The position numbers and the translations under genes are program-made. From the NCBI GenBank assembly GCA_016463105.1, contig JAEMRY010000021.1:1-14223 (forward strand): 14,223 nt of DNA, written 5' to 3'. The notes under the pieces are model-generated. The model was given only the letters and a program-made list of their open reading frames with translations, ran no database searches and had not been told where the DNA came from. The stretch is from Ilumatobacteraceae bacterium. GTDB lineage: Bacteria; Actinomycetota; Acidimicrobiia; Acidimicrobiales; Ilumatobacteraceae. Below, in pieces: positions 7,609 through 12,976 of this stretch (position 1 is the stretch's first letter; each line of letters opens with the position of its first letter).

Positions 7609-7643
7609 CGGCGTACAACAAGTTGTGAAGAGTTTGCTGCGCC

Positions 7644-7649
7644 TAGGCT
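7644..7649 (+). promoter_or_regulatory. Leaderless-type -10 box (TAGGCT) of the tldD-tldE-uppP unit
   Basis: The plus strand reads TAGGCT-GTGGTA-ATG. TTGTGA at 7623-7628 is a possible -35 with a 15-bp spacer. The box abuts an in-frame GTG at 7650, so that GTG cannot be in the transcript if this promoter is used. This argues for translation from the ATG at 7656. Confidence 0.6.
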
Positions 7650-7655
7650 GTGGTA

Positions 7656-9074
7656 ATGGCTGAGACGCAAAAAACAGAACCGCTAGTTGCCCCAGATGTA
7701 TTAGAGCGGGTGCTCGCTAAAGGGCGCAGTACGGGTGCTGAGTTCGCAGAAGTGTATATAGAGGACAAACGCTCGACATCTGCTGGTCTTGATGACGGCA
7801 AGGTTGAGCAAGTTACTTCTGGTCGTGATCGTGGCGCAGGTATTCGAGTTGTGGCAGGCGAGACAACTGGTTTTGCTCACACTTCAGATTTATCAGAGCG
7901 AGGTTTGCTTGCCGCCGCAGAGGCTGCAGCAATGGCTGCCAAGCAAGGGGGAGGCGGTGTCAACAAAGTTCAACTTGGTTCGATGTTGCGACATTCGGTC
8001 AACAATATAAAAATTTCTCCAGATGGTGTAGAAAAATCTCGCAAAGTTGAACTGTTGAAACGCGCTGACGCTGCTGCACGGGCAGTGAACTCGGCCATCG
8101 TGCAAGTATCTGCCGGCTACGGCGACTCGCTTCGACGAATTTTAATTGCCAACAGCAACGGAGTACTCAGTGCTGATGATCAGGTTCGTACGTTATTGCG
8201 AGTCAGTGTTGTTGCTACTGGTGATGGTGGCATGCAAACTGGCTACGACTCACTCGGCCACACAATTGGTTTTGAAATGTTCGACGAAAATGATGTTGAA
8301 GAGTTGGCAATTCGCGCAGCCAAACAAGCAGTAACAAAACTCAGCGCACGACCTGCACCATCTGGATCAATGCCAGTAGTTATCAAGCGTGGTAGCGGTG
8401 GAGTTTTATTTCATGAAGCATGTGGACACGGACTTGAAGCCGACCTCGTCGGTAAAAGTGCAAGCGTGTATCGCGGCAAGATGGGTGAACTTGTTGCATC
8501 ACCACTTGTGACGTTGATTGACGACGGCACGATGACTGCCGAGTGGGGCGCAATCGGAATCGACGATGAAGGTCATCCATCTCAGCGCAACACGCTGATC
8601 AAAGATGGCGTACTCACCGACTATATGTGGGATTATTTGCGTGCACGAAAAGAAGGTCGCGCGCAAAGCGGCAATGGTCGACGCCAGAGTTATCAGCATC
8701 TGCCGATGGTGCGTATGACGAATACTTTCGTGCTCAATGGCAAAGAAGATCCAGATGACATTGTTCGCGACACTAAACATGGTGTCTACATCGCCAAACT
8801 CGGCGGTGGACAAGTTGATACGGCAAGTGGTGATTTCGTATTCGGCATGACCGAGGCTTACTTGATTGAGAACGGTGAAATAACCGAGCCGCTTCGTGAA
8901 GGAAACTTAATTGGCAATGGTCCAGAAGTTTTGAAAGATATCGATCTGCTTGGCAACGATTTCGCAATGGGCAACCCTGGCATGTGTGGCAAAGATGGTC
9001 AGGGTGTGCCTGTCGGTGACGGTCAGCCAACACTTCGCGTGAAATCGCTGACAATCGGCGGCACCGCAGCATGA
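7656..9074 (+). CDS. tldD: TldD, metalloprotease subunit of the TldD/TldE heterodimer
   Basis: The 472-residue protein has the TldD/PmbA fold throughout: EFAEVYIEDKRSTSAGLDDGKVEQV near the N-terminus and the zinc motif HEACGH (HExxxH) at about 253-258. GLEADLVGK follows, and near the C-terminus GMCGKDGQ carries the third ligand Cys at about 444. TldD is the catalytic half of a cytoplasmic complex that trims unfolded or peptide substrates through a narrow channel. In characterised bacteria it matures ribosomal peptides such as microcin B17 and degrades CcdA. No peptide precursor gene is visible nearby, so its substrate here is unknown. The start is the ATG at 7656 rather than the GTG at 7650, from the position of the TAGGCT box. 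Its stop overlaps the tldE start (ATGA), indicating translational coupling. Confidence 0.95.
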   Translation: MAETQKTEPLVAPDVLERVLAKGRSTGAEFAEVYIEDKRSTSAGLDDGKVEQVTSGRDRGAGIRVVAGETTGFAHTSDLSERGLLAAAEAAAMAAKQGGGGVNKVQLGSMLRHSVNNIKISPDGVEKSRKVELLKRADAAARAVNSAIVQVSAGYGDSLRRILIANSNGVLSADDQVRTLLRVSVVATGDGGMQTGYDSLGHTIGFEMFDENDVEELAIRAAKQAVTKLSARPAPSGSMPVVIKRGSGGVLFHEACGHGLEADLVGKSASVYRGKMGELVASPLVTLIDDGTMTAEWGAIGIDDEGHPSQRNTLIKDGVLTDYMWDYLRARKEGRAQSGNGRRQSYQHLPMVRMTNTFVLNGKEDPDDIVRDTKHGVYIAKLGGGQVDTASGDFVFGMTEAYLIENGEITEPLREGNLIGNGPEVLKDIDLLGNDFAMGNPGMCGKDGQGVPVGDGQPTLRVKSLTIGGTAA

Positions 9075-10423
9075 GTTCTGGTGTTTCAGAATTGCAAGCA
9101 CTCGCAGACTCGGTAGTTGGTTTAGCAAAATCTGGTGAGCAAATTGAAGCGTATGTCTCACGCGGAGGAGAAACTTCAGTTCGGGTTTACGAAGGCGAGG
9201 TCGAGCATTTTGTTTCGGCACAAAGTGAAGGCATCGGAATTCGGATTATCAAAGATGGTCGAACAGGTTTTGCGTATGCGGGCACGCTTGAAGCTGATGC
9301 AGTTGCCGAAGTTCTCGCTGAAGCGCGTGACAATATTCAATTCGGCACTTTAGATGAGTGGGCCGGGTTGGCAGAACCAGATGGTGTCGCGCAGATTCCA
9401 CAAAAGTTTTGGGACGAAGATCTTGCGAATTATCCAACAGATCAAAAAATTTCAATTACCAAAGAACTAGAAAAACTAACTTTGGCGGCTGATGCTCGAG
9501 TGCGAGCCGAACAGTCAAACTACGAAGATGGCTGGGGAGAAACAGCAGTATCCACAACAACGGGGATTCGTGAGAGTGGTCGGGGCAACTCGTGTTATGT
9601 GTCTGTGGCGACGCTCGCTGATGACGGCGACGAAGCGCAAACTGGTTTTGGGTTTTCTGTTGGTGACTCACCAAAAGAATTTGATCTAAACAAAGCTGCT
9701 CGTGAAGCGGCCGATCGCGCCACACGTTTGCTCGGTGCAACAAAACCAGCAAGTAAGAAAGTCACAATTGTTTTAGACCCGTATGTCACATCGCAGTTCA
9801 TCAGTATTTTGTCGAGTGCATTAAACGGCGAAAGCCTGGCCAAAGGTCGCAGTTTGTTCGCCGATCGTCTGAACCAACAAGTTGCAGACGCGCGATTCAC
9901 GCTTGTCGACGACCCGACTAACAAGTTGGCATATACGGCAACAGATATTGACGGTGAAGGTCTGGCTGCGCGACGAAACGTATTAATCGAAAATGGTGTG
10001 CTAAAAAAATTCGTGCATTCGAGTTACAGTGCGCGTCGCATGAATACGCAGAGCACAGGCAACGCCGTACGCGGGGGTTTTGCTGGTTCGCCAGGTGTTG
10101 GATGTCTAGCGATGCAAGTTCGGCCAGGCAATAAAACCCAAGCCGAATTGATTGCTGCAATCGATGATGGTGTGTTGATTCAAGATGTTTCTGGAATGCA
10201 CAGCGGAGTCAACACGATTTCGGGCGATTTTTCGACCGGTGCGTCTGGAATCGTAATTAAAAATGGCACGCTTGGTGCACCAATTCGCGAATTCACGATT
10301 GCATCAACACTGCAAAAAATGTTGTTGAACATTGTTGATCTCGGTAACGACATCGACTGGTTGCCGATGCGCAGTGTGGGGCTTTCTCTTGTAATCAGCG
10401 ACATCATGATGAGCGGTTCTTAA
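9071..10423 (+). CDS. pmbA: TldE/PmbA, non-catalytic partner of TldD
   Basis: The 450-residue protein shares the TldD/PmbA N-terminal pattern (QIEAYVSRGGETSVRVYEGEVEH and EGIGIRII). It ends with IENGVLKKFVHSSYSARRM, TGNAVRG, and MHSGVNTISGDFSTGASG, typical of the PmbA/TldE side. It has no HExxxH motif, as expected, because TldE builds the substrate cleft while TldD provides the zinc site. The ATG at 9071 overlaps the tldD stop by 4 bp, so 1:1 production is likely through coupled translation. Upstream purine-rich ribosome binding is weak. uppP begins 5 nt after its stop. Confidence 0.95.
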   Translation: MSSGVSELQALADSVVGLAKSGEQIEAYVSRGGETSVRVYEGEVEHFVSAQSEGIGIRIIKDGRTGFAYAGTLEADAVAEVLAEARDNIQFGTLDEWAGLAEPDGVAQIPQKFWDEDLANYPTDQKISITKELEKLTLAADARVRAEQSNYEDGWGETAVSTTTGIRESGRGNSCYVSVATLADDGDEAQTGFGFSVGDSPKEFDLNKAAREAADRATRLLGATKPASKKVTIVLDPYVTSQFISILSSALNGESLAKGRSLFADRLNQQVADARFTLVDDPTNKLAYTATDIDGEGLAARRNVLIENGVLKKFVHSSYSARRMNTQSTGNAVRGGFAGSPGVGCLAMQVRPGNKTQAELIAAIDDGVLIQDVSGMHSGVNTISGDFSTGASGIVIKNGTLGAPIREFTIASTLQKMLLNIVDLGNDIDWLPMRSVGLSLVISDIMMSGS

Positions 10424-10428
10424 GAATC

Positions 10429-11271
10429 ATGTCAATCCTGCACGCAATCGTGCTGGGTATTGTGCAAGGGCTTACAGAGTTTCTGCCGATTTCTTCAAGC
10501 GGTCATCTAGAAATTGTGCCCTGGCTGTTTGGCTGGAGTGATTTTGATAGTGCAGCCACAGAAAAAGCTTTTGACACGGCTTTACATTTAGGCACTCTTG
10601 TTGCGGTTCTGATTTATTTGCGTGCTGATTTGTTTTTGTATGTTCGTCAAGGCTCACAAATAATATTTCGCCCTAAACAACCTCTAACTGCAGTTGGCCG
10701 TCGAGCATGGTTGCTGGTTCTATCTGCTGTGCCTGCTGGCATCGTTGGCGCGGCATTTGAAGACAAGATCACTGAGAAACTTGGTAGCCCCGCGCTGATC
10801 AGCGTGAGTCTGATTGTTTTTGGTCTTGTGCTTATTTGGGCTGATCGGCGAGCAACATTCAAAAATAGTTCAGAATCAGCCGAGTCGTTAACGACGCGCG
10901 ACGCACTCGTTATTGGTCTGGCACAAGTATTGGCGCTCAACCCCGGCACTTCGCGATCGGGAATCACGATTACTGCCGCACGGCTTTCTGGATATTCGCG
11001 CGAGGCTGCTGCGAGGTTGTCATTTTTGATGAGCGTGCCGATTATCTCAGGGGCAGTCGTGTTCTCGGTTGCAAAACTTATGCGTGACGGGGTTCCGGAT
11101 GGTTTGCTTGTGCCAATGATTGTCGGAATCGTGACGGCTGCAATCTCAGGATTCTTGGCGATGTCATCGATGATTCGTTTCGTGCAGACAAAAACTTTCG
11201 CACCGTATGTTGTTTATCGTTGCGTGATCGGTGCCGGAGTTTTGATCGCGCTCGCAACAAGCTGGCGCTAG
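10429..11271 (+). CDS. uppP: Undecaprenyl-diphosphatase UppP (BacA type)
   Basis: UppP dephosphorylates undecaprenyl diphosphate at the membrane to regenerate the lipid carrier for peptidoglycan and other wall polymers; overexpression in other bacteria gives bacitracin resistance. The 280-residue product has the two family signatures: VQGLTEFLPISSSGHLE (12-28, with the QGxxE glutamate) and NPGTSRSGITITAARL (171-186, with the catalytic arginine). DTALHLGTLVAV and LSFLMSVPIISGAV are also present. Several hydrophobic spans match the normal polytopic protein, and the length is typical. It sits 5 nt after pmbA and probably shares the tldD promoter. Its TAG stop is the first CTAG of the 14-bp tandem repeat. 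Confidence 0.96.
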   Translation: MSILHAIVLGIVQGLTEFLPISSSGHLEIVPWLFGWSDFDSAATEKAFDTALHLGTLVAVLIYLRADLFLYVRQGSQIIFRPKQPLTAVGRRAWLLVLSAVPAGIVGAAFEDKITEKLGSPALISVSLIVFGLVLIWADRRATFKNSSESAESLTTRDALVIGLAQVLALNPGTSRSGITITAARLSGYSREAAARLSFLMSVPIISGAVVFSVAKLMRDGVPDGLLVPMIVGIVTAAISGFLAMSSMIRFVQTKTFAPYVVYRCVIGAGVLIALATSWR

Positions 11272-11322
11272 CCGACTAGAGCTAGCCGACTAGAGCTAGC
11301 CGACTAGAGCTAGCCGACTAGG
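11267..11322. repeat. Four tandem copies of a 14-bp unit at the convergent ends of uppP and the SAF-like gene
   Basis: Units GCTAGCCGACTAGA occupy 11267-11280, 11281-11294 and 11295-11308. The fourth (11309-11322) differs only in its last base (G). The first CTAG contains the uppP stop (11269-11271). The equivalent CTAG of the fourth copy contains the stop of the minus-strand gene (11312-11310). Each unit can pair CTAG with CTAG across a CCGA loop, and GCTAGC is itself palindromic. No U-tract follows on either side, so a standard intrinsic terminator is not evident. There are no spacers, so it is not a CRISPR array. Confidence 0.95.
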
Positions 11323-11720
11323 ACCAGCGTAACTATGCCTAATGCTGAAGCATTAGCGATTTGCGGGGCTTGATTAGATTGCACCGCAAGCACCACGGTT
11401 TCGGCGTGACCAGATTGCAAAGAAACATCAATCACTAAAACTCGGTCAAGTACAACTGCCGCATCAATGATCACGTCGACATAATCGCCTGAGCGAAGTT
11501 GTGGCAGAGGCCCAACACTTTGCATTGCAACTGCTCGAAACCCCGCAGGTATTTCGTAGCGCGAATCTTGAACCGCAGTAACTTGCGTGTCAGCAGAAAA
11601 AGAAAGTGCAGTTACTAAATAAAATAACGCACTCAATATTGAGAGCAAAATAATTACGATTCGTTGTCGTGAAGCATCGCGACACAACGCATGCCACTGA
11701 TCAATGAGTTTTGTTCGCAT
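11310..11720 (-). CDS. Small membrane-anchored SAF/CpaB-like protein
   Basis: The 136-residue product has a short cytoplasmic N-terminus rich in charged residues and one strong transmembrane helix (IVIILLSILSALFYLVTALSF, about 21-41, shown for position only). An external domain follows with YEIPAGFRAVAMQS and LRSGDYVDVII (about 55-84), the pattern of the SAF/CpaB beta-clip fold involved in pilus or flagellar assembly. Family assignment is moderate because the domain is short. The start is the ATG at 11720, 22 nt after the fmdB-like stop. The frame stays open much further upstream, but those residues overlap the fmdB-like gene and are low-complexity Lys/Arg/Gln. A similar fmdB then SAF-domain order is familiar from actinobacteria. 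Its last codons and stop lie in the tandem repeat. Confidence 0.65.
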   Translation of the reverse strand: MRTKLIDQWHALCRDASRQRIVIILLSILSALFYLVTALSFSADTQVTAVQDSRYEIPAGFRAVAMQSVGPLPQLRSGDYVDVIIDAAVVLDRVLVIDVSLQSGHAETVVLAVQSNQAPQIANASALGIVTLVLVG

Positions 11721-11742
11721 GGCTAGAGGCCATGTGTGCCAG

Positions 11743-12120
11743 TTATTCGCTTTTGGCTGGACTAGCTTTCGTTTCGGTTTTTGTCTCGCTCTTTGTTTCG
11801 GTTTTCGTTTCAGGCTTGCTGGCAGTCTTTTCGCTACCTGTCGAGGTCGTACTTGTGCTTTCGGTGCTTGTTGTAGTGGCAGTCGAGTTTGCTGAAGAAC
11901 CAGAATTTGAACTTGCCCCAGTTTTAGAACCCGTTGCGCTGTCATTTTTGTAGAACCCACCACCCTTAAAAGTGATGCCAACTGGTGTGAAGACTTTTTT
12001 GACCGGACGCATCTTGCCATCTGATGGATGTGAGGCTTCGGTCAGTGCGTCGTCAGTAAATGCTTGGTGCACCTCGATGGTCTCACCTGAGTCAATGAAC
12101 TTGTAAACATAAGTGGGCAT
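11743..12120 (-). CDS. FmdB/Ruc-like protein lacking the zinc-ribbon cysteines
   Basis: The 125-residue protein aligns by eye with the FmdB-type putative regulatory family: MPTYVYKF, HQAFTDDALTEA, RPVKKVFTPVGITFKGGGFYKND (residues 1-62). Family members normally carry two CxxC pairs, around residues 8-11 and after LTE. Here the places read FIDSGE and EASHPSDG, and the protein contains no cysteine at all. The C-terminal half (about 63-125) is a disordered-looking Ser/Thr tract ending in an ETKTETKSETKTETK repeat. The Mycobacterium relative Rv0991c (Ruc) is a redox-controlled chaperone that uses those cysteines and lies close to galU. A cysteine-free version could not use that switch. The ATG at 12120 is preceded by TAGAAT ending 10 nt upstream. 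It heads a two-gene unit with the SAF-like gene and diverges from galU by 26 bp. Confidence 0.82.
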   Translation of the reverse strand: MPTYVYKFIDSGETIEVHQAFTDDALTEASHPSDGKMRPVKKVFTPVGITFKGGGFYKNDSATGSKTGASSNSGSSANSTATTTSTESTSTTSTGSEKTASKPETKTETKSETKTETKASPAKSE

Positions 12121-12130
12121 AGGGCTTTTG

Positions 12131-12136
12131 ATTCTA
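12131..12136 (-). promoter_or_regulatory. -10 box (TAGAAT) of the fmdB-like unit
   Basis: The minus strand reads TAGAAT, then 10 nt, then ATG, predicting a leader of about 4 nt. The hexamer matches TATAAT in five of six positions. It shares two base pairs with the galU -10 box on the other strand. Its -35 region would fall inside galU coding sequence, where no clear match is seen. Confidence 0.5.
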
Positions 12137-12140
12137 TGAT
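12135..12140 (+). promoter_or_regulatory. Leaderless-type -10 box (TATGAT) of galU
   Basis: The plus strand reads TATGAT-GAATGT-GTG, the exact 6-nt spacing of a leaderless transcript starting on the GTG. The hexamer matches TATAAT in five of six positions. The -35 region would lie across the start of the fmdB-like gene; no clear TTGACA-like match is present. Confidence 0.6.
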
Positions 12141-12146
12141 GAATGT

Positions 12147-12950
12147 GTGGCTGTACGCACTGCGGTGATTCCTGCGGCCGGAATGGGCACTAGGTTCCTT
12201 CCAGCCACGCGTGCGATACCAAAAGAGTTGCTACCTATATATGACACCCCGGCGATTCAATTTGTAATCGACGAAGCGGCTGCGGCGGGCATGCAACGAG
12301 TCGTGATCGTCACCAGTCGAGCCAAGCCGTCAATCGAGAAATATGCAGCCTCTGCCAGCACAGACAAAGTTGCAGTCAGCGTTGTCTATCAAGATTCACC
12401 ACTTGGTCTTGGTCATGCGATTAGTTGCGCACGTGATGCAGTTGCGGGTGAGCCGTTTGCAGTTATGTTGCCCGATGAGATAATGGGCGACTCTTCACTG
12501 ATCAAAGAACTCGTCAAACTTTATGAAAAAACGAGTAAGAGCAGTATTGGATTAAAAAAAGTTCCTCCAACTGAAGTCTCAAGTTATGGCAATGTCGGAA
12601 CTAGTGATACATCTAGCGAAAACGTAGTCACGATCAATCGAATAATTGAAAAGCCAAAACCTGCCGAAGTCGTCAGCGACTTAGTGATTATCGGTCGCTA
12701 TGTTTTGGCGCCAAATATTTTTGATCACCTAGCCGCAATTAGACCAAGCTCAAATGGTGAGTTGCAATTAACTGATGCACTTGCTCTGCTAGCAGTTGAA
12801 AGTCAATTACTTGGTATCGTCAGCGATATCACTAGATACGACACGGGCACACCGATGGGCTTGTTGCGTGCCGTAATAGAGATCGCACTTGGTCGCAAAG
12901 ATATTGGTCCGCAATTACAGACATGGCTCGAGAATAAATTTCGAAGCTGA
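12147..12950 (+). CDS. galU: UTP-glucose-1-phosphate uridylyltransferase, short divergent GalU
   Basis: GalU makes UDP-glucose from UTP and glucose 1-phosphate for wall and capsule polysaccharides. The 267-residue protein has the nucleotide-binding motif VIPAAGMGTRFLPATRAIPKE (positions 7-27) and FVIDEAAAAG, then PLGLGHAI (85-92), FAVMLPDEIMGD (104-115), IIEKPKPAE (166-174), IGRYVL (182-187) and GELQLTDAL (204-212). It is 25-35 residues shorter than common GalU proteins. The loss is mainly a helical segment after SIEKYA (62-67), which normally carries an FELE-type stretch. The usual lysine of the TKA motif is Arg22, and the later GNK-type lysine region reads DTGTPMG (232-238). It may therefore be a divergent GalU or a related nucleotidyltransferase. 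The start is a GTG positioned exactly 6 nt after TATGAT. Confidence 0.88.
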   Translation: MAVRTAVIPAAGMGTRFLPATRAIPKELLPIYDTPAIQFVIDEAAAAGMQRVVIVTSRAKPSIEKYAASASTDKVAVSVVYQDSPLGLGHAISCARDAVAGEPFAVMLPDEIMGDSSLIKELVKLYEKTSKSSIGLKKVPPTEVSSYGNVGTSDTSSENVVTINRIIEKPKPAEVVSDLVIIGRYVLAPNIFDHLAAIRPSSNGELQLTDALALLAVESQLLGIVSDITRYDTGTPMGLLRAVIEIALGRKDIGPQLQTWLENKFRS

Positions 12951-12966
12951 TTTATAGAAACGAACC

Positions 12967-12970
12967 GGAG
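12967..12970 (+). promoter_or_regulatory. Shine-Dalgarno sequence (GGAG) for the serine hydrolase gene
   Basis: GGAG ends 6 nt before the TTG at 12977 in the 26-nt gap after galU. It identifies the TTG as the start where no ATG or GTG is available nearby. It contrasts with the leaderless heads of units, fitting an internal operon gene that needs its own ribosome site. Confidence 0.65.
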
Positions 12971-12976
12971 ACTATT

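Noticed and set aside
11267..11322. CRISPR array
   Set aside because: The 14-bp units abut without spacers and no cas genes are present.
11267..11322. Attachment site or insertion-sequence footprint
   Set aside because: There is no integrase, transposase or tRNA nearby, and the pattern is fully explained by tandem duplication of a shared stop-codon region.
11704..11953. Plus-strand hydrophobic open frames opposite the fmdB-like gene
   Set aside because: They are read-through of the repetitive GAA/ACA-type codons on the other strand, giving artificial Val/Phe-rich peptides.
11310..12020. An extended 236-residue form of the SAF-like protein
   Set aside because: The extra N-terminus is antiphase translation of the fmdB-like repeat region (Lys/Arg/Gln-rich) and precedes a natural start at 11720 just after the fmdB-like stop.
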